Positions 1 through 5,307 of a DNA stretch of 6,099 nucleotides are shown here, one piece after another. The notes beneath the pieces are model-generated. The model was not told the DNA's origin, did no database searches, and saw only the letters and a list, made by a program, of their open reading frames with translations. This stretch comes from an uncultured Prevotella sp. (GTDB taxonomy: Bacteria; Bacteroidota; Bacteroidia; Bacteroidales; Bacteroidaceae): positions 1-6,099 of the forward strand of contig CALIIG010000206.1 in the NCBI GenBank assembly GCA_938018155.1, written 5' to 3'. Every line of letters begins with the position of its first letter. Position 1 is the stretch's first letter. The translations under genes were made by a program, and so were the position numbers.

Positions 1-6
1 TTTTTT

Positions 7-59
7 AGGATGACAACCGCTTCGGCGGAATGACAAAGAGACCACAAGGGGTGGCTCTC
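7..59. repeat. Hairpin-rich intergenic element with repeated GGA(A)TGACAA motif
   Basis: Two copies of a ten-base motif, AGGATGACAA (7-16) and GGAATGACAA (27-36), flank a perfect CCGC-TTCG-GCGG stem-loop (17-28), whose UUCG tetraloop is unusually stable. A second hairpin follows at once: GAGACCAC pairs with GTGG and TCTC around an AAGGG loop, with one bulged C at 55 (38-59). Neither hairpin has a T-tract after it, so they are not classic terminators. The six Ts at 1-6 could be the tail of a terminator lying outside the window. The layout looks like a dispersed intergenic repeat unit, but only one unit is visible, so that is inference. Confidence 0.4.
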
Positions 60-82
60 AGATTATAGACAATAAATAAAAA

Positions 83-90
83 AGAAAGGA
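83..90 (+). promoter_or_regulatory. Shine-Dalgarno-like site of the 29-codon ORF
   Basis: The purine run AGAAAGGA ends seven bases before the ATG at 98. Such a site is notable because the other genes in this window start after A/T-rich leaders without one, as is usual in Bacteroidota. It is the main support, with the hydrophobic product, for translation of the micro-ORF and for choosing ATG 98 over the in-frame ATG at 107. Confidence 0.5.
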
Positions 91-97
91 AAAAATT

Positions 98-187
98 ATG
101 ACTATTATGACATTTGTTTCAGTTACAGCAATCGTGTTTCTCGCAGTATCAGCAGTAGCTATTACTATGGACAGGATGGCTCGCTAA
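98..187 (+). CDS. 29-residue single-helix membrane microprotein, unknown function
   Basis: I do not recognise this protein. It is a short ORF from ATG to TAA whose product is a short polar start, a continuous hydrophobic stretch at about residues 5-23 rich in Val, Ala, Ile and Phe, and a basic tail (DRMAR). That is the shape of a one-pass membrane microprotein with the positive charge on the C-terminal side. A purine-rich ribosome site stands seven bases upstream and a strong terminator begins 48 bases after the stop, so the ORF fills a plausible short transcript. No TAnnTTTG promoter box was found between 1 and 97, so it may be transcribed from outside the window. Small subunits such as KdpF or CydX have this size and shape, but no sequence resemblance to them was noticed. 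It could also be a chance ORF in an untranslated RNA. Confidence 0.5.
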   Translation: MTIMTFVSVTAIVFLAVSAVAITMDRMAR

Positions 188-234
188 TACGGGATTTAGA
201 GAAAGCAGAAATTAATTTTATATGATATAAGTAG

Positions 235-279
235 AAAAGGGATGATGCCGGTGTTTCCGGTTTCATCCCTTTTCTTTTT
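235..279 (+). terminator. Strong bidirectional rho-independent terminator
   Basis: An eleven-base perfect arm, AAAAGGGATGA (235-245), pairs with TCATCCCTTTT (263-273). After one T-T mismatch it continues as a G-T wobble and CCGG/CCGG pairs (247-251 with 257-261), closed by a five-base TGTTT loop. CTTTTT follows on the plus strand. The A-run at the foot gives T residues at the end of the hairpin in the minus direction. It lies between convergent genes (micro-ORF ending at 187, hydrolase ending at 359) and probably ends both transcripts. Confidence 0.85.
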
Positions 280-316
280 GTGTTATCGCTGCGGTTGCGG
301 CTCTGTAACGATTTTT

Positions 317-356
317 GGCGTCAGGCATCGCCCTTTGGAGGGAGCTGCCTGGCGTT
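317..356 (-). other. Stem-loop just after the hydrolase stop codon
   Basis: GGCGTCAGGCA (317-327) pairs with TGCCTGGCGTT (346-356) allowing G-T wobbles. Inside it CCCT and AGGG (331-334 and 339-342) form a second stem around TTGG. On the minus strand it begins three bases after the TAA of the hydrolase and is followed by A residues, not T, so it is not an intrinsic terminator for that gene by itself. It may protect the 3' end of the mRNA, with transcription ending at the terminator further on. Confidence 0.35.
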
Positions 357-358
357 GT

Positions 359-2188
359 TTATTTAAGAAGCTGGTTGCCGGCTACGGGCAGAATGATGCG
401 CGAGGGGTGCTCGCGGTCTTGCATAATGGTGATGCCGGCTTTTTGGAAATCGGCCTTCGTGCAATGGTAAATATTGACGAATTTCTGCGGATTCAGGTCG
501 ACGAGCGGGAAGCATGAGCTTTGCACCTGAACCATAAGCCTGTGGCCCGGCATAAAAGTGTGGGCAATATCGTTAAGTTCTAACGTCATTTCTTCGGCCT
601 TTTCGGGTACAAGAGCCAACGGTTTGGCCATGCTGTTGCGAAAGCGGGCGCGCAGCACGTCGAAGCGAACCAGCATCTGATAGCCTGCAAGCCGTGACGA
701 ATCAGGCTGTACATCAATCAGTTTCACGATAAAGTCGGCATCGGTGGTTGACGATTTTGCCCACAGTTTTACCTTTACCGGGCCCGCCACGGTAAGGCTT
801 TCGCTGAGCACGGGCGTTGTATAGGTCAGCACATCGGGGCGGAACGAGGCAAAGCGTTGGTCGGCAACCATGTATTGTGCCTTGCGGTTGTGCCAGGGGT
901 TGGCACTGTAAGGCACGGGGTGGGCAGGGTCGGAGGTATAGGTTGCCGGCATAGCGTCAGCAGCCGGCTGTTGTAACGACAATTGGCTGCCGTCAGTAAG
1001 ATACAGCGTTGTAGGCGTTGTGCCTGCGAGGGGCCATTGCGAAAGGTCCTTCCATTGGTTTTCACCGGTGAAGAATACTTTGGCATGGGGCATCTTTTCA
1101 GGCAATTCCCGGTTTAAGAGATAATGGTCGAAGAAGTTGTTTTCGGCCGTACGAAACACCTCGTTGAGGTTTTCTTTTGAAAATGTAATATCGCCCAGCC
1201 CGGTGTTTTCCCCGCTGTTCCAACCGCCGTGTTTCCACGGTCCCATGATGAAATAAAGACTGTCTTTGTGCATGGTGCGCGTAAGCTGCCGGTAAGCGTG
1301 CAGCGTTCCGTAGAGGTCTTCGGCATCGAACCATCCGCCCGTCACCATCACGGCGCAGCGCAGGTTCTTATAATGAGGGATGGGCGTGCGCTGTTGCCAC
1401 CAGCTGTCATACGTGGGGTGCTGCATAAACTGGTGCCAGAAGGGTATGCTGTCGCGCAAAAGGCGGGTCAAATTGGCCAGAGGAAGGGTGTTAAGAAAGA
1501 ACGAATATTCATCGCCGGTGTAATATTTTGCTACCGGCGGCATGCTTTCGGCAGGACCTTTGCGCAGTCGGCCGAAGCCCGACAGGAACGACCAGGCATC
1601 GGTTAACATCAGTGCGCCGTTGTGATGAATGTCATCTCCCATCATCCAGTCGCCCACAGGGGCCTGCGGACACACAGCCTTGATGGCAGGATGGCGCGAC
1701 AAAGCTGCTACAAGGGTGTAGAAACCGAGGTACGAATTGCCGTGAACGCCTATGCTACCGTTGTTGCGCGTGTGGCGCAGAAGCCAGTCGGCGGTGTCGT
1801 AACTGTCGGTAACGTCGTTGGCTTTCTGCCCTTTCGCAAGCATTATGGGACGTATATTTTCGTACGTTCCTTCGCTCATCGACGTGCCTCTTACGTCTTG
1901 AAACACAAATATATAACCCTCACGGGCATAGTGTGCCAGGCTGGGGGCAAAGAGGTTGGCCATATCTTTGCCGTAGGGATGGCAGCCATAGGGTGTGCGC
2001 TCCATCAGTATGGGGCGGCGGTCCTTATGGTTTGCAGGTTCGTAAATGGCGGTGTAGAGGCGTGTCCCGTCGCGCATGGGTATCATTACCTCACGTTTTT
2101 TGTAATAGTCGGCGGTGTTCCAAGCCATGCCTGTGCATGCAAAGGTGACAAAAAGAAGCATGCAATTTACAATTCTTTTCAATAGCAT
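359..2188 (-). CDS. Secreted CocE/NonD-family serine hydrolase, probable alpha-amino-acid ester hydrolase
   Basis: The 609-residue product starts with a signal peptide (basic KR at 4-5, hydrophobic 9-19, possible cleavage after A22). An alpha/beta-hydrolase domain with an inserted helical cap spans roughly 33-380, followed by an X-Pro dipeptidyl-peptidase C-terminal-type beta domain at about 385-605. The nucleophile is Ser152 in GNSYLG, with Asp288 in GGWFDAED and His320 in GPWKHGGW completing the triad; Tyr67 in RTPYG and Tyr153 fit the oxyanion hole. Asp186 (in MMGDDIHH), Glu290 and Asp291 match the carboxylate cluster by which alpha-amino-acid ester hydrolases bind the substrate's free amino group. 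Spacings (Ser+34, Asp+2/+3, His at Asp+32) equal those I recall for the Acetobacter turbidans enzyme. The family hydrolyses alpha-amino esters and amides, including ampicillin- and cephalexin-type beta-lactam side chains. It is probably periplasmic. Length is close to the usual 610-640. Its promoter and terminator suggest a single-gene unit. The superfamily is near certain; the substrate class is inferred. Confidence 0.93.
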   Translation of the reverse strand: MLLKRIVNCMLLFVTFACTGMAWNTADYYKKREVMIPMRDGTRLYTAIYEPANHKDRRPILMERTPYGCHPYGKDMANLFAPSLAHYAREGYIFVFQDVRGTSMSEGTYENIRPIMLAKGQKANDVTDSYDTADWLLRHTRNNGSIGVHGNSYLGFYTLVAALSRHPAIKAVCPQAPVGDWMMGDDIHHNGALMLTDAWSFLSGFGRLRKGPAESMPPVAKYYTGDEYSFFLNTLPLANLTRLLRDSIPFWHQFMQHPTYDSWWQQRTPIPHYKNLRCAVMVTGGWFDAEDLYGTLHAYRQLTRTMHKDSLYFIMGPWKHGGWNSGENTGLGDITFSKENLNEVFRTAENNFFDHYLLNRELPEKMPHAKVFFTGENQWKDLSQWPLAGTTPTTLYLTDGSQLSLQQPAADAMPATYTSDPAHPVPYSANPWHNRKAQYMVADQRFASFRPDVLTYTTPVLSESLTVAGPVKVKLWAKSSTTDADFIVKLIDVQPDSSRLAGYQMLVRFDVLRARFRNSMAKPLALVPEKAEEMTLELNDIAHTFMPGHRLMVQVQSSCFPLVDLNPQKFVNIYHCTKADFQKAGITIMQDREHPSRIILPVAGNQLLK

Positions 2189-2228
2189 AAGTTGTTGTTT
2201 TTTGTTTTACAGGTTTCCGATTGTGTGG

Positions 2229-2261
2229 CAAAGATATATATTTAATTCTGTAAAGGCAAGT
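2229..2261 (-). promoter_or_regulatory. Bacteroidota-type promoter of the hydrolase gene
   Basis: Read on the minus strand, TATCTTTG (2236-2229) fits the TAnnTTTG -7 consensus of Bacteroidota sigma-ABfr promoters. Twenty bases upstream, ACTTG (2261-2257) supplies the TTG of the -33 box. A leader of about 35-40 bases, A-rich and without a Shine-Dalgarno site, then runs to the ATG at 2188. The promoter lies immediately past the terminator of the upstream receptor gene, so the hydrolase appears to be transcribed independently. Confidence 0.7.
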
Positions 2262-2270
2262 ATATCATGC

Positions 2271-2299
2271 AAAAAGGCGAGGGTCATAACCCCCGCCTT
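2271..2299 (-). terminator. Rho-independent terminator of the receptor operon
   Basis: On the minus strand, AAGGCG and CGCCTT enclose a G-T (A-C on plus) mismatch and a GGGT/ACCC inner stem around a four-base loop, and the hairpin runs into TTTTT (2275-2271). It begins 30 bases after the receptor's TGA. It separates the receptor unit from the hydrolase promoter just downstream. Confidence 0.8.
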
Positions 2300-2328
2300 C
2301 CGTCAGTTTAGTTTTAGTTTTGGTATAA

Positions 2329-4602
2329 TCAAAGAATATAAAAGTTCAGTTTAAAGCCAATATTCCGTCCCATATTGTATAGTCCCGGGTGACCGTTTGG
2401 CGGTGTTGCCTCGACATATTTCAGACGGTTAAGGTGGCTCTGATAAGCGCGGTTGAAGAGGTTGTTGCACATGATGTGCAGGCTCATCAACCGGCGATTG
2501 TGCACGCGTATGTCGGTACCTGCCGACAAATTAACCAGCGTGTACGACGGTGTAGCCGTTTCAGTATTGTTATAACCGTAAAAATGGTTCTGCCTTAAGT
2601 TGGTTTCGACGCCCACGGCAGCAAATAAATTGTTGAACGTATGGCCGTCACGAATAAAGTCGTAGCGCACATCGGCGTTCCATCGTGGGGCTGGAGTGAA
2701 GGGCAGATACTTGCGGTCGGCAGGCTGGTGCAGCTGAATGCTGTTGACATATGAGAACGAATTTTCGAAGTGGAGGCGTTCAACGGGGTGCAGGTCGACC
2801 GAAACTTCACCGCCTGTCAACCGTGCATTGCCCTGCGTATAACGGTAAGTTTCGTGTCCGCCGGTAATAACGCCTGCCAGTTTCTCAATGAAAATATAAT
2901 GGTCAATGAAGTTACTGAAGAGCGATACCTGCGCATTGACAACAGGAGAAGAGAAGTCCCATCCTGCGTCTATTTGCCAACTGAACTCAGGTTTCAGCTC
3001 GTGGTTGCCCAGTTCGTAGGCTGTTGTGCCCTCGTGTACGCCGTTCGAGCCCAGCTCTCCAAGGTTAGGGGCGCGGAAACCACGCGATAAATTCAGTCGG
3101 AGATTCATGTTATCCTTCAGCGCATACACCGCCCCGATGCTTCCTGTAAGGGCTGAAAAGTTACGCTTAAAGGCGTCGAAATGGCCTGCTAACGCAAAAC
3201 TGTGCAAATGACGATGGTCATAACGTAAGCCCCCGCTAAGCGCAAACTTGCCTGCATGACGGCTTGCAGTGGCGAAGATACCGGCGTCGAAGAGCTGGTA
3301 TGCAGGTATAAGGAACTCCTCACCCTTGTTAAGTGAGCGTTGCCACATGCCGCCAACGCCTGTCGCAAATTTCCATGAGCCTACGGAAGGCAGCTGGTAT
3401 TTAATATCGTAGTTGACGGTATGCAGCATAAAATCGAGGCCTGCCGTGTCGGCACTCTCCTCAAATTCCTGCCTGCGATTTTGCTGATAGGCGAGTGTTG
3501 CCATCAGCGTACCGCCACCCATATAAAAGGCATTGTTCGATATGACCTTATAATGGTGCACCTCCTGGAACGGCAACTCCTTGCCATAACGATGGCTGTA
3601 TCCGCGTTCGCCCTCCATCATACCGGGCGTTAAATGGTAGTAACTGCCCGTAAGATGGCTGTAACCCCAACTGCGGTTAAGGCCCATCATGCCCTGTGCA
3701 GCCCGTTCACGAAACTGCGAACCGATGACATAGTTGTCGATTGGGTTCTTATACGCATGTGCCATCTTGTCTGACCATCGTGCGTTCCATACGAAACCGT
3801 TCTGGTTTCCCCTCACATGGGCTGTGTAACCAAACAGTCCGTTGTTGGTCTGGTACTCGGTAGCAGCATCAGCTTTCACCGTATTTTGTCCGGCAACAGG
3901 GTCGCCGCGGAACAGAACAACACCCGCCATGGCATCAGATCCATACATTAACGAAGCCGGACCCTTAATGATTTCGGCCGACGATACGCTTTGCGGGTCG
4001 ACCTCTATGCCGTGTTCGCTGCCCCATTGGTTGCCTTCCTGTCGCACACCATCGTTGACAACGACAACCCTGTTAAAGCCCAAGCCACGGATAACAGGCT
4101 TGGAAATGCCACCGCCCGTGGTGATTTGGGCCATACCCGGTTGCGAGCTGAGTGCGTCAATAACGTTGGTTGATGTGTGCGACTGGAGGTAAGCCGAGTT
4201 GACTACCGACACAGGGGTGGGCGAATCCTTCATCAATGCCTTGCCCGTAAGCCCTGTAACGACAACCTCTCCCAGCTGTGCGTTCTGCTCGTTCAGCACA
4301 AAATCGAGGGTGGTTGTTTTGGCAAGATCTACGCTTCGTGTCACCGAGCGGTGGCCGAGATAGCTTACTTCAACCTTTACTTCTTTGGCAGGAAGTGACG
4401 TTAACGTGTAAACGCCGTTGGCATCAGTGGTTACACCTACATTCAATTCGGGTAAATAAACGGTAGCTCCCGCAAGCGGCGAGCCGTCAACATGGTCGGT
4501 AACCTTGCCCGTAAGGCTGCCCTTGACGGCACTTGTTACCGGAACTGCTGCGATGTTCATACATATAAACATCGCAAACAGGATAGAAAATATCTTGTTC
4601 AT
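2329..4602 (-). CDS. TonB-dependent outer-membrane receptor, ZnuD-like, probable metal or metal-complex uptake
   Basis: The 757-residue protein has a signal peptide (1 to about 25), a carboxypeptidase-regulatory-like beta domain (about 28-103, GKVTDHVDGSPLAGATV), a TonB-box-like segment GEVVVTG (111-117), a plug (about 118-230, with IRGLGFNRV and KGPASLMYGSDAMAG) and a 22-strand-type barrel to the C-terminus. TonB-dependent receptors import bound ligand across the outer membrane using proton-motive force passed on by TonB-ExbBD. The plug segment DGVRQEGNQWGSEHGIEVD and the barrel segment FRAPNLGELGSNGVHEGTTAYE (in parts 509-530) resemble the ZnuD zinc-receptor group. A histidine cluster lies in a likely loop at 463-474 (DHRHLH...GH), and HH at 349-350. 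Heme receptors also have FRAP, then His, then NPNL; here FRAP (509-512) and His523 are present but NPNL reads NHEL, so heme cannot be excluded. The gene upstream on the same strand encodes a Cys/His-rich membrane protein, which favours a metal ligand. The start is fixed by the signal peptide. Length is normal. Confidence 0.93.
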   Translation of the reverse strand: MNKIFSILFAMFICMNIAAVPVTSAVKGSLTGKVTDHVDGSPLAGATVYLPELNVGVTTDANGVYTLTSLPAKEVKVEVSYLGHRSVTRSVDLAKTTTLDFVLNEQNAQLGEVVVTGLTGKALMKDSPTPVSVVNSAYLQSHTSTNVIDALSSQPGMAQITTGGGISKPVIRGLGFNRVVVVNDGVRQEGNQWGSEHGIEVDPQSVSSAEIIKGPASLMYGSDAMAGVVLFRGDPVAGQNTVKADAATEYQTNNGLFGYTAHVRGNQNGFVWNARWSDKMAHAYKNPIDNYVIGSQFRERAAQGMMGLNRSWGYSHLTGSYYHLTPGMMEGERGYSHRYGKELPFQEVHHYKVISNNAFYMGGGTLMATLAYQQNRRQEFEESADTAGLDFMLHTVNYDIKYQLPSVGSWKFATGVGGMWQRSLNKGEEFLIPAYQLFDAGIFATASRHAGKFALSGGLRYDHRHLHSFALAGHFDAFKRNFSALTGSIGAVYALKDNMNLRLNLSRGFRAPNLGELGSNGVHEGTTAYELGNHELKPEFSWQIDAGWDFSSPVVNAQVSLFSNFIDHYIFIEKLAGVITGGHETYRYTQGNARLTGGEVSVDLHPVERLHFENSFSYVNSIQLHQPADRKYLPFTPAPRWNADVRYDFIRDGHTFNNLFAAVGVETNLRQNHFYGYNNTETATPSYTLVNLSAGTDIRVHNRRLMSLHIMCNNLFNRAYQSHLNRLKYVEATPPNGHPGLYNMGRNIGFKLNFYIL

Positions 4603-4746
4603 GGAAATATTTCTATTTAAAATAAATAAGGAAAATAAGGAGTCGGGGTGTTTTTATATCCTGAAAACCATCGTGGAAAACGGTACACTACAGCCTGCTC
4701 ATCTGTCGGAGCCGGTGTATGGGTACTATAATCCCTTAATAAGGTA
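4603..4746 (-). other. Untranslated gap between the two genes of the metal operon
   Basis: This 144-base gap has no ORF continuing either neighbour, no TAnnTTTG box on the minus strand and no terminator, so the receptor is probably co-transcribed with the small protein. It is long for a within-operon gap. It holds two small symmetries: CCTTA-A-TAAGG (4734-4744) and a weak TACAC/GTGTA pair (4684-4688 with 4715-4719). The last 40 bases before the receptor ATG are very A/T-rich with no Shine-Dalgarno site. I recognise no riboswitch class here. Confidence 0.35.
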
Positions 4747-5112
4747 TCAGGAAAAAAGATGTAAGGCAATCGGCGGACCGCGCGGAGCAAGTATCCTTAG
4801 CTGCGTATGGTGCAGCTTGTCGGGCGCATAACACAGGTCGAAAGCAAACAGGGCAGTAAGGAAAACGGCAACAAACGGTGCTGCTTGAAGATAGTTGAAG
4901 GCAAGAAAATGGCAAAGAACACAATGGTCCAGGCTAAGCGTTGACGACGAAAGATGCCCGTCATGGTGAACATGATGAACACAGTCGTAACACGACACTG
5001 CTGTCTCCTCGTACGGTGTATGCACATGTACGGAAGCCATGATGAGCATGGGCAGGAAAACCCCCAGCAGAATCCAGGCATGGAGATGTCGTCTTCGCAG
5101 GTTCTTCAACAT
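4747..5112 (-). CDS. Small Cys/His-rich two-helix membrane protein, putative metal-binding partner of the receptor
   Basis: The best start is the ATG at 5112, giving 121 residues. An in-frame TTG at 5154 would add 14 residues but overlaps the palindrome close behind the promoter box. The product has a basic N-terminus (NLRRRHLH), a hydrophobic helix (about 12-27) that could be an uncleaved signal, then a metal-ligand-rich loop: VHVH (28-31), CYDC (41-44), HHVHHDGH (46-53) and HCVLCH (63-68). A second helix follows (about 69-93), then HH (101-102) and a C-terminal RGPP (111-114). Short Cys/His proteins of this kind, some classed as DUF2946-like, recur beside TonB-dependent metal receptors; this is from memory of the pattern, not a search. 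The loop probably faces the periplasm and could bind Zn(II) or Cu(I) released by the receptor, or sense it. The receptor gene follows 144 bases downstream on the same strand. The function is inferred. Confidence 0.8.
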   Translation of the reverse strand: MLKNLRRRHLHAWILLGVFLPMLIMASVHVHTPYEETAVSCYDCVHHVHHDGHLSSSTLSLDHCVLCHFLAFNYLQAAPFVAVFLTALFAFDLCYAPDKLHHTQLRILAPRGPPIALHLFS

Positions 5113-5135
5113 CAAATGATAAAATAAATACACTG

Positions 5136-5152
5136 GAAAGGCAATGCCTTTC
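5136..5152. promoter_or_regulatory. Perfect 17-base inverted repeat in the leader of the metal operon
   Basis: GAAAGGCA-A-TGCCTTTC is a perfect 8-1-8 palindrome. It lies about 14 bases downstream of the TAnnTTTG box of the small-protein gene, so just after the predicted transcription start and 23 bases before the ATG. An 8-1-8 dyad at this place is a typical repressor-site geometry (Fur/Zur or DtxR/MntR families), and the genes behind it look like metal uptake. It could instead act as an RNA hairpin with an AAT loop. The regulator is unknown. Confidence 0.5.
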
Positions 5153-5165
5153 AAATGTATATATG

Positions 5166-5173
5166 CAAAGGTA
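5166..5173 (-). promoter_or_regulatory. Promoter -7 box of the small-protein/receptor operon
   Basis: On the minus strand TACCTTTG matches the TAnnTTTG consensus exactly. No good TTTG -33 box is found 19-21 bases upstream; the nearest TTTG (5189-5186) is only 12 bases away. The weak -33 may mean that the promoter depends on an activator. Predicted transcription starts near 5158-5162, giving a leader of about 50 bases. Confidence 0.55.
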
Positions 5174-5207
5174 TGCCAATTTTGTCAAAAATAATAAGGT
5201 ATATTGT

Positions 5208-5218
5208 AGGTTTAACCT
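5208..5218. promoter_or_regulatory. Short inverted repeat AGGTT-T-AACCT in the divergent intergenic region
   Basis: This is a perfect 5-1-5 dyad followed by a T-run (to 5223), midway between the two divergent promoter boxes. It may be an operator for either gene. It is too weak for an intrinsic terminator and there is no gene for it to terminate. Dyads this short also occur by chance. Confidence 0.25.
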
Positions 5219-5237
5219 TTTTTGTATGTATGACAAA

Positions 5238-5268
5238 CTGTGGTGAACAGGCAAAAGTGTAATTTTGC
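5238..5268 (+). promoter_or_regulatory. Promoter of the nitroreductase gene, with overlapping inverted repeat
   Basis: TAATTTTG (5260-5267) matches the TAnnTTTG -7 consensus. A partial -33 box, CTG (5238-5240), lies 19 bases upstream. A 6-6-6 inverted repeat, GCAAAA (5251-5256) with TTTTGC (5263-5268), covers the -7 box, so a protein bound there would block the promoter. The leader is about 35 bases and has no Shine-Dalgarno site. Confidence 0.55.
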
Positions 5269-5307
5269 AATTGATAACAGGTTACATTTGTTTAATAAGA
5301 TAGTGAT

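Noticed and set aside
242..517. Plus-strand ORF of 91 codons beginning inside the terminator at 235-279
   Set aside because: Its start lies in the terminator stem and its end overlaps the hydrolase 3' end in antisense. The translation has no recognisable features.
1622..2185. Long plus-strand ORF of 187 codons opposite the hydrolase
   Set aside because: It is antisense to a conserved enzyme, gives a low-complexity translation without domain features, and lacks a promoter or ribosome site. It is a shadow frame.
359..2188. Call as cocaine esterase or X-Pro dipeptidyl-peptidase
   Set aside because: Superfamily resemblance only. The acidic cluster and the WFDAED segment fit alpha-amino-acid ester hydrolases better.
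3060..3080. FRAP motif plus a downstream His in the receptor, suggesting a heme receptor of the HmuR type
   Set aside because: The partner NPNL box reads NHEL and the same FRAP...SNGxH words occur in zinc-type receptors. Heme is kept only as an alternative.
4684..4719. Stem-like TACAC/GTGTA pair between the small protein and receptor genes, considered as a riboswitch
   Set aside because: Only five base pairs, with an inconsistent inner stem and no recognisable riboswitch core.
4909..4923. CVLCH in the small membrane protein reads as a heme c attachment motif (CxxCH)
   Set aside because: It sits within a wider Cys/His ligand cluster at the edge of a transmembrane helix, with no cytochrome fold or second axial-ligand context. 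Metal coordination is the simpler reading.
4738..5202. AATAAGGTAT occurs twice, at 4738-4747 and 5193-5202, upstream of each gene of the metal operon
   Set aside because: Ten-base repeats of A/T-rich sequence are expected by chance in 6 kb. No symmetry or spacing supports a site.
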